Notes: a model not told the origin generated them from the sequence alone. Counted from the stretch's first letter, positions 26,232-35,626 are shown. The stretch is DNA of 64,000 nucleotides from Ottowia flava (GCF_042680565.1 NZ_JBHUEJ010000033.1:24660-88659), one strand, 5' to 3'. Program-made: numbers and translations.

Positions 26232-26697
26232 ATGATGTCTACCCACTGCTTTGGCTCCTGACAGCAACGTGCGGGCGACAGCGGGCGCTGAAGAGGCGCG
26301 TTGCAGGATGGCTATTCCAGCCTGGCGCAACGCGCACAGGCCTCAGCAAGCAGGTGATAACGGTTGCGACGACCACCGCGGCCAAGCCGCTTGCGGGTAT
26401 GTCGTCAGCCGCCCGCCACGCTCTCGTCTTTTCAGACCAAGTGGGGGCAGTATAGAAAAAACGCGCGAACCCTGCAGCAGATCAAGGACGCCGGGGGCGC
26501 AGCCTGGTAGGCGTGGCGCGCGGCAGCGCTGCAGTGTTGAGCCACTGCACGCCGAATACGTTGAGCGGTGACGACCGTTCGCGGCTTCAAGAACGGATTT
26601 GGTGCGCTACGCAAACGCTATAAAAAAAATAGCTGCCCGCGCAGGACCAGAGCGCGCAGGCAGCACATTTCACTTCAAACAGCTGCGCGGTGGATGG
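26232..26697. other. 466-bp intergenic region
   Basis: Between the Mo-subunit gene and the second Bug-receptor gene, both on the minus strand. It should contain the promoter of the molybdenum dehydrogenase operon. I see no convincing gene in it; the short open frames are inconsistent in composition. The only structured element is a dispersed repeat at 26613-26664. Confidence 0.5.
26613..26664 (-). repeat. Dispersed modular repeat with end hairpin
   Basis: Plus strand reads GCTATAAAAAAAATAGCTGC, then CCGCGCAGGACCAGAGCGCG. The hairpin GCTAT-N7-ATAGC and the AGCTGCCCGCGCAGG part match other copies in reverse orientation. It lies just downstream of the Bug-receptor stop codon. Confidence 0.6.
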
Positions 26698-27687
26698 TCA
26701 ATCCACCGTCGCCCCCGACGCCTTCACGATCGGCGCCCAGTTCTTCACCTCAGCGGCGATGAATTTGCTGAAATCCTGCGGCGTGTTCTTCTCGGCCACG
26801 GCGCCGAGCTTGGCGTAGGCTTCCTTCACTTCAGGCTTGTCGAAGGCAGCGTTCATGGCCTTGTTCAGCTTGTCGACGATGTCCTTGGGCGTGCCCTTGG
26901 GCGCAATCAGGCCGAACCACGAGCTGACGTCGAACGGCTTGACGCCGCTTTCTTCCATCGTCGGCAAATCGGGCGCGGAGGGCGAACGGGTCTTGGTCGT
27001 CACCGCCAATGCCTTCAGCTTGCCCGCCTGCACATGCGGCCAGGACGCGGGCATGTTGTCGAACATGAACTGCACCTGGTTGCCGATCAGGTCGGTGACG
27101 GCCGGCGCGCTGCCCTTGTAGGGGATGTGCTGGGTCTTCAGACCCGTGCGCACCTTGAACATCTCGCCCGCCATGTGGATGGACGTGCCGCTGCCGGACG
27201 AGGCGTAGGAAATCTTGCCTTCGTTGGCGCGCGCCCAGTCGATGAATTCCTTGACGTTCTTGGCGGGCACGCTGGGGTTGACGACCAGGATGTTGGGCAC
27301 CTTGGCGCCCAGGGCCACCGCTTCGAAGTCGCGGTTCAGGTCGAACTTGACCTTGGGGTAGAGCGTCTGGTTGATCGCGCTGGTCACTGCCACGAAGAGC
27401 AGGGTGTAGCCGTCGGGCGGCGCCGCGGCCACCATGTCGGTGGCGATGTTGCTGCCGGCGCCGGGCTTGTTGTCGACCACGAACGACTGGCCGAGTGCCG
27501 TGGTCAATTCCTTGGCCATGATGCGCGCGACGATGTCGGTGGTGCCGCCCGCCGAGAAGCCCACCACGATGCGCACCGGCTTGGTGGGGTAGTTCGCCTC
27601 GGCCGAAGCGCCCATGGCGCACACGGCAAGGCAGGCAGCGCTGACTTGCGCGATGCGACGGCGGGTCCAGAGAGTATTCACAGCCAT
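26698..27687 (-). CDS. Bug-family tripartite tricarboxylate transporter substrate-binding protein
   Basis: Periplasmic solute receptor, 329 aa. Seen: signal peptide with MAVNTLWTRRRIAQVSAACL ending near GASAEA, then NYPTKPVRIVVGFSAGGTTD, VVDNKPGAGSNIATDMVAAA, YKGSAPAVTDLIGNQVQFMF and PTMEESGVKPFDVSSWFGLI, all hallmark Bug-family blocks. It is the second such receptor in the window and is only loosely like the one at 4272. No transporter membrane genes are adjacent. The upstream gap of 130 bp to the divergent methyltransferase should hold both promoters. Confidence 0.92.
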   Translation of the reverse strand: MAVNTLWTRRRIAQVSAACLAVCAMGASAEANYPTKPVRIVVGFSAGGTTDIVARIMAKELTTALGQSFVVDNKPGAGSNIATDMVAAAPPDGYTLLFVAVTSAINQTLYPKVKFDLNRDFEAVALGAKVPNILVVNPSVPAKNVKEFIDWARANEGKISYASSGSGTSIHMAGEMFKVRTGLKTQHIPYKGSAPAVTDLIGNQVQFMFDNMPASWPHVQAGKLKALAVTTKTRSPSAPDLPTMEESGVKPFDVSSWFGLIAPKGTPKDIVDKLNKAMNAAFDKPEVKEAYAKLGAVAEKNTPQDFSKFIAAEVKNWAPIVKASGATVD

Positions 27688-27817
27688 TCAACCATCTCCT
27701 AGAGGTACATCCAGCGGCAACGCGCCGCTTGCAAACCCACTGTAGGGTCGCCAGCGCGCCCGTGGCAAGAGGTGCAACCCGAACCCTGCTTCAGGTCAAC
27801 TTGCCTCTGCGGGTAGG

Positions 27818-28807
27818 ATGGCCGCCGCTTTTCCCAACCGCTGCGCCGCGTCTGACATGCACCACCTCGCCGAAGCCATCGCCGCCATGCCCGTGTGCGC
27901 CGAGGCCACGCGCCTGTTCCATGGCCGCGGTGGGCTTTTCCCTGGCGAAGAGCACTGGACGCTGGACGCGCTGCCACCGGCGCTGGTGTTGACCAGCTTC
28001 CAGGCGGTGACGGACGCGCAGCTGGCCGAGGTCGGTGCGCGGCTGCAGGCACGCTGGGATGCGCTGGCCACTGGCGCGCCGCTGACTTGGGCGTTCCAGT
28101 CGCGCGCGCCGGGCGGGCAGGCCGACACGCGGCTGATGGCGGGCGAATTGCCCGAGCCGCACACCGTGCAGGAGGCCGGCGCCCGCTACCGCCTGCAGTT
28201 GCTGCGCGGGCAGAACCACGGCCTGTTTCTGGACATGGCCGAGGGGCGGCGTTGGGTGCGCGAGCAGTGTGCGGCGCTGGCCGACCGCGAAGGCGGCGGC
28301 GCGCGCGTGCTCAACCTGTTTGCCTACACCTGCGCGTTTTCCGTCGTGGCCTTGCTGGGCGGTGCGGCGCAGGTGGTCAACATCGACATGGCGCGCGGCG
28401 CGCTGGCGGTGGGGCAGCAGAACCACCGCCTGAACGGGTTGCTGGGGCCGGGGCAGGGCAGCGCCAGTTTTCTGGCGCACGACATCTTCAGCACCTGGGG
28501 CAAGCTGGGCCGCGCCGGCCCGTACGACCTGGTGATCGTCGACCCGCCCAGCTACCAGAAGGGCAGCTTCATCGCGACCAAAGACTACCCGCGCCTGATG
28601 CGCCGCCTGCCCGATCTGCTGGCGCCCGGCGGCCAGGCCTTGCTGTGCCTGAACGCGCCCGAGCTGGGCCCCGACTTCATTGACGACGCGATGCGCGAAC
28701 AGGCGCCCAGCCTGCAGCGCGTGGGCCGCCTGCCCAACCCGCCCGCATTTGCCGACCGGGACGAGGCGCGCTCGCTCAAGGTGATCGTGTACCGCCAGCC
28801 GGCCTGA
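27818..28807 (+). CDS. Class I SAM-dependent methyltransferase (RlmI/YccW-like)
   Basis: 329 aa. Seen: RGQNHGLFLDMAEGRRWVRE before the SAM-binding motif VLNLFAYTCAFSVVALLGGA, the acidic VVNIDMARGAL, and the catalytic DLVIVDPPSYQKGSF (motif IV, DPPS), the pattern of RNA 5-methylcytosine or 2-methylguanosine methyltransferases of the RlmI/RlmK type. An N-terminal PUA domain is not obvious, so the target is uncertain. Start is uncertain: ATG 27818 has GGTAGG only one base upstream; ATG 27857 (MHHLAEAIAA) is an alternative. The gene converges on ligD with only six bases between stops. Confidence 0.82.
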   Translation: MAAAFPNRCAASDMHHLAEAIAAMPVCAEATRLFHGRGGLFPGEEHWTLDALPPALVLTSFQAVTDAQLAEVGARLQARWDALATGAPLTWAFQSRAPGGQADTRLMAGELPEPHTVQEAGARYRLQLLRGQNHGLFLDMAEGRRWVREQCAALADREGGGARVLNLFAYTCAFSVVALLGGAAQVVNIDMARGALAVGQQNHRLNGLLGPGQGSASFLAHDIFSTWGKLGRAGPYDLVIVDPPSYQKGSFIATKDYPRLMRRLPDLLAPGGQALLCLNAPELGPDFIDDAMREQAPSLQRVGRLPNPPAFADRDEARSLKVIVYRQPA

Positions 28808-28813
28808 ACGCGC

Positions 28814-31597
28814 CTATCGGGACGCTTTCGCCAGCGTCTTCACCGCGGCGCCGATCGCGCGCGCAGATTCGCCCCAGCCGTCCCACGGCGCGTTGCCGGT
28901 GCGCAGGCGCTGTTCGATGTTGCCCAGCGTCCAGTGCGCGCCGCCGCCCACGCGCGCCAGCTCGTCCCAGCCGATCGGCACCGACACGCCCATGCCCGGT
29001 CGCGCGCGCGCCGACCAGGCCGCCACCGTGGTGGCCCCGCGCCCGTTGCGCAGGTAATCCGGGTAGATGCGGCCGACGCGGTTCTTGGGCCCGCTGACGG
29101 CGGTGAAGCGGTCCGGCATCAGGCGCGCCAGGTGTTCGGCCAGCGCGCGGCTGAAGTCCTTGACCGCGTCCCAACCCTGTAGGCGCTTGATCGGCACGAC
29201 CACGTGCAAGCCCTTGCCGCCGCTGGTTTTCAAAAACGGCACCAGGCCCAGCTCGGTCAGCAACGTGCGCGCCAGCTGGGCGCCCTCTTGCACCTGCGCC
29301 CAGGCCACGCCTTCGCCGGGGTCGAGGTCGAGCACGAAGCGGTCGGGTCGCTCGATCTTGTCGGCGGCGGCGTTCCAGGTGTGCAACTCCACGGTATTGA
29401 ACTGCACCACCGCCAGCAGCGCGGCGGCGCTGTCGATCGCCAGCAGCGGCGCGTGGCCGGGGTCCAGCTTGGCCGGCAACTGGGTCACACTGGCGATCGG
29501 GCGACCCTGCAGGTGCTTCTGGAAGAACAGCTCGCCGCCCAGCCCGTCCGGCGCGCGCAGCAGGGCGACGGGGCGGTCGGTCAGGTGCGGCTGGATCAGT
29601 GGCGCCACGGTGGCGTAGTAGCGCGCCAGGGCGAGCTTGGTGGTGCCGCTGGCGGGGTCGATGACGCGCTCGGGGTGGGTCAGCCGCTGGCCGTCGATGG
29701 TTGGGGGGGCGGGCATTTTTGCTCCTTGTTTGGTAGCTGCCTGAGCAGGTGGTTGTAGGGCTGTGGGTCGATTTGACTTTGAAACGCCTGGGAATTCGAC
29801 GTCCCGCGCCGCCTTGTCTTCGCGCAAGCCCAGGAATACGGCCTGCCGCACATGGCCCTGCGGCGTCAGCCCCGCGTGGCGCACCTGGGCCACCAGCTGG
29901 GGCGCGACCCACTGCACGCGGCCCGGCACCTTGTCGCCGGGCGCCAGCGGGTTGTCTGCCTGCTGCGGGGCCGTCAACCGGCGCTGCAGGTCCGCCAGCG
30001 TCGCCCCCGAAAACCCGCTGCCCACGTTGCCCGCCCAGCGCAGCCGGCCCTGCGCGTCGTGCGCGGCCAGCACCAGCGCGCCCAGTTCGCTGCGCGCGCC
30101 CTGGCCGCCGGTGAAGCCCGCGATGACGAATTCGTCGCTCTGCTGGCACTTCAGCTTGATCCAGTCGGCCGAGCGGCCGGCGCGGTAGGGCGCGCCCAGC
30201 CGCTTGCCGATCAGCCCTTCCAGCCCCATGCGGCAGGCGCTGGCCAGCAGGCTGGCGGGGTCGCCGGGCAGCACGGCGGACAGGCGGACCGTGCCCGCGC
30301 CGGGCAGCTTGGGCAGGGCGGCTTCCAGCGCGGCGCGGCGGTCGGTCAGCGGCAGCGCGGTCTGGTCGACGCCGCACAGCCAAGGCGCGTCGAACAGGTA
30401 GAGCACCAAATCGCCCGCCCGTCGCTCGTCGAACGCGCGCTGCAGCGCGGCGAAATCGGGCACACCGTCGTCGTTCGGCATAACCACCTCGCCGTCCAGC
30501 CAGCTGCCGGGCAGATTCAGCCCGGCGACGGCTTGCGCCAGCGCCGGCATGCGCGCCGTCCAGTCCAGGCCGTTGCGGGTGAGCAGGCGCACCGCGCCCG
30601 CGGCGTCCACGCGCGCCAGCAGGCGGTAGCCGTCAAACTTCATCTCCCACTGCCAGTCGGCGGGGTCGGGCGGCGGCGCGTCGGCCAGTTGGGCGAGTTG
30701 GGGGGACAAGGTGTCGGGCAGCGCCGCCGCAGGGGGCTGTGGTGCGCTGCGTTGGCGGCCGGTCGACTTGGGCGCCGCGGCCTTCGCCGAGGCCTTTGCC
30801 GCGCCTGCGCCAGCCGACCGTGGCGCATTGACGGCCTGGGTCGCGCTTGGCACCGCGTTGCCTGACGGCCCGACCGAATCCGGCAGCGCGGCGGTGACGT
30901 CGTACTCGCTGGCGCGGCGCGCTTCGGCGTCGCGGTCCTTGACCAGCAGCCACGGCGGCTGCCGCGCCTGCGCGTCCTTCAACCGCACCAGCGCCCAGCG
31001 CCCGCGCAGCTTGACGCCGTGCAGGTCGATCTTGAGGTGGCCCTTCGCAAAGGCTTGCGCCGGGTCGCCCGCCGGCGTCCAGGTGCCGCGGTCCCACACG
31101 ATGACGCGGCCACTGCCGTACTGGCCGGGCGGGATCTGGCCTTCGAAGTCGTTGTAGGCGATGGGGTGGTCTTCGACTTGCACGGCCAGGCGCTTGTCGG
31201 CCGGGTCGAGGCTCGGGCCCTTGGGCACGGCCCAGCTGTGCATGGTGCCGCCCCATTCCAGGCGCAGGTCGTAGTGCAGGTGGCTGGCCCAGTGCTTCTG
31301 GATGACGTAGCGCAGGTCGCCCGCGCCAGGCGCCACGGACGCGCTGCCGTCGGGCTCGGGCGTGCGTGCAAAGTTGCGTTTGGCGCGGTAGGCGCGCAGC
31401 GCGTCCGGCGCTCCATTCGCTTCTGATTTGGTAGCTGTCTGCGCAGATGGTTGTAAGGCGGAGTCCGGATTTTCCTTGAAATCCGCAAGGACGGGTGCGC
31501 GGCTTGGGCGCTGCGCCGGCGAGGGCTTGGCCGCCTCAGGCGCGCTTGCGCGGCGCGCGCGGCTTGGCCTTGGCGGGGGTGGCTTTCGACTCGCCAT
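28814..31597 (-). CDS. ligD: ATP-dependent DNA ligase D (PE-ligase-polymerase) for non-homologous end joining
   Basis: 927 aa, multi-domain. Order seen: a basic N-terminal tail, 3'-phosphoesterase domain (about 95-215; VIQKHWASHLHYDLRLEWGG), ligase domain with adenylated Lys320 in WEMKFDGYR, and a C-terminal primase-like polymerase domain (from about 640; HPERVIDPASGTTKLALARY ... FVLDLDPGEGV). It processes and seals double-strand breaks held by Ku. Two dispersed repeats are translated within it: in the tail before the phosphoesterase domain and in the ligase-polymerase linker. ATG 31597 makes the gene overlap ku by 62 bp; no usable start lies between 31536 and the conserved domain, so the overlap seems real. 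Confidence 0.95.
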   Translation of the reverse strand: MASRKPPPPRPSRARRASAPEAAKPSPAQRPSRAPVLADFKENPDSALQPSAQTATKSEANGAPDALRAYRAKRNFARTPEPDGSASVAPGAGDLRYVIQKHWASHLHYDLRLEWGGTMHSWAVPKGPSLDPADKRLAVQVEDHPIAYNDFEGQIPPGQYGSGRVIVWDRGTWTPAGDPAQAFAKGHLKIDLHGVKLRGRWALVRLKDAQARQPPWLLVKDRDAEARRASEYDVTAALPDSVGPSGNAVPSATQAVNAPRSAGAGAAKASAKAAAPKSTGRQRSAPQPPAAALPDTLSPQLAQLADAPPPDPADWQWEMKFDGYRLLARVDAAGAVRLLTRNGLDWTARMPALAQAVAGLNLPGSWLDGEVVMPNDDGVPDFAALQRAFDERRAGDLVLYLFDAPWLCGVDQTALPLTDRRAALEAALPKLPGAGTVRLSAVLPGDPASLLASACRMGLEGLIGKRLGAPYRAGRSADWIKLKCQQSDEFVIAGFTGGQGARSELGALVLAAHDAQGRLRWAGNVGSGFSGATLADLQRRLTAPQQADNPLAPGDKVPGRVQWVAPQLVAQVRHAGLTPQGHVRQAVFLGLREDKAARDVEFPGVSKSNRPTALQPPAQAATKQGAKMPAPPTIDGQRLTHPERVIDPASGTTKLALARYYATVAPLIQPHLTDRPVALLRAPDGLGGELFFQKHLQGRPIASVTQLPAKLDPGHAPLLAIDSAAALLAVVQFNTVELHTWNAAADKIERPDRFVLDLDPGEGVAWAQVQEGAQLARTLLTELGLVPFLKTSGGKGLHVVVPIKRLQGWDAVKDFSRALAEHLARLMPDRFTAVSGPKNRVGRIYPDYLRNGRGATTVAAWSARARPGMGVSVPIGWDELARVGGGAHWTLGNIEQRLRTGNAPWDGWGESARAIGAAVKTLAKASR
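29719..29790 (-). repeat. Dispersed modular repeat (A) inside ligD, in frame, ligase-polymerase linker
   Basis: On the minus strand it reads TTTCAAAGTCAAATCGACCC, then ACAGCCCTACAACCACCTGC and TCAGGCAGCTACCAAACAAGG. It is translated as SKSNRPTALQPPAQAATKQG, between the OB-fold end of the ligase domain and the polymerase domain. Nearly identical at DNA level to intergenic copies such as 55511-55575. Confidence 0.85.
31416..31477 (-). repeat. Dispersed modular repeat (A) inside ligD, in frame, N-terminal tail
   Basis: On the minus strand it reads TTTCAAGGAAAATCCGGACT, then CCGCCTTACAACCATCTGCG and CAGACAGCTACCAAATCAGAAGC. It is translated as KENPDSALQPSAQTATKSEA, between the basic tail and the phosphoesterase domain. 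Second copy in the same gene and in the same frame. Confidence 0.8.
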
Positions 31598-32471
31598 CGT
31601 CGTCCTTGTCCTTGGCGCCGCCCTGCAGGCTGCGCTTGAGCAATTCGGTCAGGTCGATGATCTCGGCGCCCGGTTTGGCGCTGCCGCCTTCGCCGGTGGG
31701 CGCCACCTTTTCGACGCTCTTCGCTTCGCCCGACTCGGCCTTCTGGCGCACCAGCCGCATGATCTCGTCGCGGAAGGAATCGCGGAAGTCGTCCGCGTCC
31801 CAGGGCGCGGTCATCTCCTCGATCAGCTGGCGCGCCATCTTCAGCTCGCCTTCCTTCAAGCCGGCCGCCTTCACGCCCGCCGGCGGCAGCTTCAGGGCTT
31901 CAAAAGAGCGGATCTCGCCGCCCCAGCGCAGCAGGTTCAGGATCAGCGCCGGGCCACTGGGCACCAGCACGGCCAGGTGTTGCTTGGTCTGGATCACCAC
32001 GCGGGCCACGCCGACGCGCTCGGTCTCCAGCAGCGCCTCGCGCAGCAGCGCGTACACCTTCTCGCCGCGGTTGATGGGCGCCAGGTAGTACGGCCGTTCC
32101 AGGTAGGTGAAGGGGATCTCGCTGGCGTGGATGAAGCTTTCGATCTCGATCGTCTGCGTGGTCTTGGGAAAGGCCGCCTTGATCTCGTCTGCGCTCAGCA
32201 CCACGTACTGGCCGTCTTCCACCTCCACGCCTTTGACGATGTCGGCCGCCGCAATCTCCTTGCCGGTCTTCTTGTTGATGCGCTTGTAGCCCACCGGCTC
32301 CATGGTGCGGCGGTCCAGCCAGTCGAAATCGACGCCGCCGCTGGTGGTCGCGGTGTACAGCGCCACCGGGATGTGAACCAGCCCGAAGCTGATCGCGCCC
32401 TTCCACACCACACGCGCCGGGGCGCGGGGCGGGGTGTCGTCTTCGTCGGTGGATTCGCTGGTTTTGGGCAT
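31536..32471 (-). CDS. ku: Ku protein (non-homologous end joining)
   Basis: Bacterial Ku homodimer subunit, 311 aa, that rings broken DNA ends and recruits LigD. Seen: the core opener VWKGAISFGLVHIPVALYTA (about residue 22), RRTMEPVGYKRINKKTGKEI, FIHASEIPFTYLERPYYLAP and LIEEMTAPWDADDFRDSFRD. The C-terminus is a Lys/Ala/Pro-rich tail (ATPAKAKPRAPRKRA) of the kind that contacts DNA and LigD. It is directly upstream of, and overlaps, ligD, forming a two-gene end-joining operon. Confidence 0.97.
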   Translation of the reverse strand: MPKTSESTDEDDTPPRAPARVVWKGAISFGLVHIPVALYTATTSGGVDFDWLDRRTMEPVGYKRINKKTGKEIAAADIVKGVEVEDGQYVVLSADEIKAAFPKTTQTIEIESFIHASEIPFTYLERPYYLAPINRGEKVYALLREALLETERVGVARVVIQTKQHLAVLVPSGPALILNLLRWGGEIRSFEALKLPPAGVKAAGLKEGELKMARQLIEEMTAPWDADDFRDSFRDEIMRLVRQKAESGEAKSVEKVAPTGEGGSAKPGAEIIDLTELLKRSLQGGAKDKDDDGESKATPAKAKPRAPRKRA

Positions 32472-32565
32472 GGCGCGAAAGAGCCTGGCAGGCTGTACAA
32501 GCCCGATCAGCTTAGGGCGCCGCGCCGGTGCAGGCTGTAGGACGGCGCCGAGCGTCGGCAGCGCA

Positions 32566-33054
<489 letters not shown>

Positions 33055-33135
33055 TGCGCCATTGTGCGGCGAGCGGCTGGGGGCGCAAGCTCGCAACGGT
33101 GGATGGCTCAACCAGACCCGGCGGTCACGCTAGCT

Positions 33136-33156
33136 GGCACACGGCACACGGCACAC
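33136..33156. repeat. Three tandem copies of GGCACAC
   Basis: Perfect 7-bp unit repeated at 33136-33142, 33143-33149 and 33150-33156 in the gap between the EVE-protein and aminotransferase genes. Too short to suggest a function; possibly slipped replication. Confidence 0.6.
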
Positions 33157-33173
33157 GCGTCTGCCAGGTACGT

Positions 33174-33240
33174 TGAATTCAAGAGAAATGACCCGCTGGC
33201 CCTACAGCCACCGGCGCAACCAGCTATTCAAGTTATAGCG
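33174..33240 (+). repeat. Dispersed modular repeat (A) with end hairpin
   Basis: Reads TTGAATTCAAGAGAAATGAC, then CCGCTGGCCCTACAGCCACC and GGCGCAACCAGCTATTCAAGTTATAGC. Both the core and the GCTAT-N7-ATAGC end are present. It lies between the aminotransferase stop codon and the EVE-protein gene. Confidence 0.85.
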
Positions 33241-33255
33241 TTTCGCAGCCACAGC

Positions 33256-34422
33256 TTACAGCTTGGCCAGCCGCGCCAGCGCCGCGCGCAAGGTCTCGTC
33301 CTTCTTGGCGAAGCAAAAGCGCACGACCTTCTGGTCGAACCCGTTGCCGTAGAAGGCCGACAGCGGAATGGCGGCGACGCCGATCTCGCGGGTGAGCCAT
33401 TGGCAGAAGTCGGCTTCGCTCAAATCGCGCTCGGGCACGCCCAGACCGTCGATGGCGACGCACTGGAAGTAGGTGCCTTCGCAGGGCAACAGGCGGAACT
33501 TGGTCGACGCCAGGCCCTGGCGGAACAAATCGCGCTTGGCGGCGTAGAAGGCCGGCAGGTTGATGTAGGGCGCCGGGTCCTGCAGGTAGCGGGCCAGACC
33601 GTGCTGCATGGGCGTGTTGACGGTGAACACGTTGAACTGGTGCACCTTGCGGAACTCGGCCGTCAGCGCCGCGGGCGCGGCGACGTAGCCGATCTTCCAG
33701 CCGGTGACGTGGAAGGTCTTGCCGAAGCTGCTCACGATGAAGCTGCGCGCGGCGAGGCCCGGCAAGCGTGCCACGCTTTCGTGCCGCAGCGGCGCGAAGA
33801 CCATGTGCTCGTACACCTCGTCGCTGATGACCAGCACGTTGGTCGGCGCCAGCAGCTCGTCAAGCCGCTGCATGTCGGCGGGCGACCAGACGGTGCCGCT
33901 GGGGTTGTGCGGCGAATTGATCACCATGGCGCGGGTGCGCGGGCTGAGCGCGGCGGCGATCTTGTCGAAGTCGGGGCGGAAGGTGCCGGGCGTCAGCGGC
34001 ACGCGCACGACGGTGGCGCCGGTCAGCTCGATGTTGGGGACGTAGCTGTCGTAGCAGGGTTCGAGCACGATCACCTCGTCACCCGGACCGGCGCAGCACA
34101 GGATGGCCGTCAGGATGGCCTGCGTGGCGCCGGCGGTCACGGTGATCTCGCTGCCCGCGTCGTAGGCGCGGCCGGTCTGCGCCAGGATCTTGGCGGCGAT
34201 CGCCTCGCGCAGCACGGGCACCCCGGTCATCGGCGGGTACTGGTTCAGGCCTTCGCGCATGGCGTTGTTCACGCCGTCCACCAGCTTGGGGTCGCAGTCG
34301 AAATCGGGGAAGCCCTGACCCAGGTTCACCGCCTGGTGCTCCGTCGCCAGCGCCGACATCACGGTGAAGATGGTGGTGCCCACGTTCGGCAGCCGGGAAG
34401 GAAAAACAGGCGTCGTCGTCAT
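33256..34422 (-). CDS. Class I/II pyridoxal-phosphate aminotransferase (methionine aminotransferase YbdL-like)
   Basis: 388 aa fold-type I aminotransferase. Seen: NLGQGFPDFDCDP near the N-terminus, VTAGATQAILTAILCCAGPG, NSPHNPSGTVWSPADMQRL, ISDEVYEHMVF and the PLP lysine in SFGKTFHVTGWKIGY (about residue 237). The FHVTGWKIGY block resembles E. coli YbdL and KAT-type enzymes that prefer methionine, phenylalanine or similar amino acids. The amino acid used in this organism is not determinable. Standalone; the 262-bp gap to cysB holds repeats. Confidence 0.87.
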   Translation of the reverse strand: MTTTPVFPSRLPNVGTTIFTVMSALATEHQAVNLGQGFPDFDCDPKLVDGVNNAMREGLNQYPPMTGVPVLREAIAAKILAQTGRAYDAGSEITVTAGATQAILTAILCCAGPGDEVIVLEPCYDSYVPNIELTGATVVRVPLTPGTFRPDFDKIAAALSPRTRAMVINSPHNPSGTVWSPADMQRLDELLAPTNVLVISDEVYEHMVFAPLRHESVARLPGLAARSFIVSSFGKTFHVTGWKIGYVAAPAALTAEFRKVHQFNVFTVNTPMQHGLARYLQDPAPYINLPAFYAAKRDLFRQGLASTKFRLLPCEGTYFQCVAIDGLGVPERDLSEADFCQWLTREIGVAAIPLSAFYGNGFDQKVVRFCFAKKDETLRAALARLAKL

Positions 34423-34453
34423 CGGAGTCGCGAGAAAGTGAAAAGGTGTTTTA

Positions 34454-34515
34454 CAAGAGAAATCGCCGTCTATCCCTAGTGGGACTTGCGCGGCCAGCTA
34501 GAAAATTAAGAGCAT
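34454..34515 (+). repeat. Dispersed modular repeat, variant C
   Basis: Reads CAAGAGAAATCGCCGTCTAT, then CCCTAGTGGGACTTGCGCGG and CCAGCTAGAAAATTAAGAG. The left part matches A copies (CAAGAGAAAT), the middle matches the copy inside the lpd terminator (20815-20859). Located upstream of the aminotransferase gene. Confidence 0.7.
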
Positions 34516-34580
34516 GAGGGCGTTGGCAACTCACCGACGCTCGCAGTGCACGTCAGCGCCGCATACCCCCAAAACCAGCA

Positions 34581-34680
34581 AACGCCATGCCCGGACCTGC
34601 GCCGGGCATTGGCGTTGTCTCCCCTCCCGAAGCGCGGAGCGCGAAGAGAGAGGGGGAAGGCGCGTCAGCGCCACAGGGGG
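34581..34680. repeat. Terminator-like repeat (family 2) after cysB
   Basis: Two parts: a long hairpin AACGCCATGCCCGG / CCGGGCATTGGCGTT (34581-34615, one bulged base), then a GC-rich block with GAAGCGCGGAGCGCGAAG and GGCGCGTCAGCGCCACAGGG, ending five bases before the cysB stop codon at 34685. The copy at 59888-59973 has the same order, including GCGTCAGCGC followed by CAGGGGG. Probably a transcription end signal for cysB, though a clean U-tract is lacking. Confidence 0.7.
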
Positions 34681-34684
34681 GAGC

Positions 34685-35626
34685 TCAGAGTTCATAATCA
34701 GCGACGTGCCCGCTCATCGCCCGCAGGATCAAATCCTTGTCGAGCCGGTCGGACAGCAGGCTGGCGAACTGATAGACAAAGTCGCGCAAATAGGCGCCGC
34801 GCTTGAGCGCGATGCGCGCCACGTTCTGGCCCAGCAGCTGGCCCAGCGGGCGGGTGACCAGGTCGGGGTCTTTCTCTGCCTCCACCGCCATTTCGGCCAC
34901 GATGCCGATGCCCAGGCCCAGGCGCACATAGGTCTTGATCACGTCGGAGTCGATCGCCTCCAGCACGATGCGCGGCGTCAGCTGGCGCTGCGCAAACGCG
35001 CTGTCGATGCGCGTGCGGCCAGTGAACGATGGGTGGTAGGTGATCAGCGGCTCAACGGCGATGTCTTCCAGCGACAGGCGCGTCTTCTGCGCCAGCGGGT
35101 GCGCGCGCGGCAGCACCAGCACGTGCTGCCACTCGTAGCAGGGCAGGGTGACCAGCTCGGGGTAGTTGGCCAGCGACTCGGTGGCAATGCCGATCTCCGC
35201 CGTCTCCTCGATCACCATGCGCGCCACCTGATCGGGCGCGCCCTGGTGCAGGCTGATGTTGACCTTGGGGTAGCGTTCGCGCAGCTTGGCCACCGGCAGT
35301 GGCAGCACGTAGCGCGCCTGGGTGTGGGTGGTGGCGATCGACAGGGTGCCGGTGTCCTGCGCGCTGTATTCCTCGCCAATGCGTTTAAGGTTGCCGACTT
35401 CGCGCTGGATGATGGCGATGGCCTCCAGCACCTTCTCGCCCGGCTCGGTCACGCGCTTGAGGCGTTTGCCGTGGCGCGTGAAGATCTCGATGCCGAGCTC
35501 TTCTTCCAGCTCGATGATGGCTTTGGAGACGCCGGGCTGCGAGGTGTGCAGCGCCTTGGCCGCTTCGGTCAGGTTCAGGTTGCGGCGCACGGCCTCCTGA
35601 ACGAAGCGAAACTGGTGCAGGTTCAT
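34685..35626 (-). CDS. cysB: LysR-type regulator of sulfur metabolism, CysB-like
   Basis: 313 aa. Seen: winged HTH with MNLHQFRFVQEAVRRNLNLT, KALHTSQPGVSKAIIELEEE and LGIEIFTRHGKRLKRVTEPG, the characteristic CysB/Cbl N-terminus; then a substrate-binding domain with IATTHTQARYVLPLP and LHQGAPDQVARMVIEE. In relatives it senses O-acetylserine or sulfate and controls sulfate assimilation; the direct target here is not visible in the window. The 71-bp upstream gap contains an inverted repeat (35641-35670) suited to self-regulation. The upstream gene is a CbiX-like chelatase on the same strand. Confidence 0.92.
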   Translation of the reverse strand: MNLHQFRFVQEAVRRNLNLTEAAKALHTSQPGVSKAIIELEEELGIEIFTRHGKRLKRVTEPGEKVLEAIAIIQREVGNLKRIGEEYSAQDTGTLSIATTHTQARYVLPLPVAKLRERYPKVNISLHQGAPDQVARMVIEETAEIGIATESLANYPELVTLPCYEWQHVLVLPRAHPLAQKTRLSLEDIAVEPLITYHPSFTGRTRIDSAFAQRQLTPRIVLEAIDSDVIKTYVRLGLGIGIVAEMAVEAEKDPDLVTRPLGQLLGQNVARIALKRGAYLRDFVYQFASLLSDRLDKDLILRAMSGHVADYEL

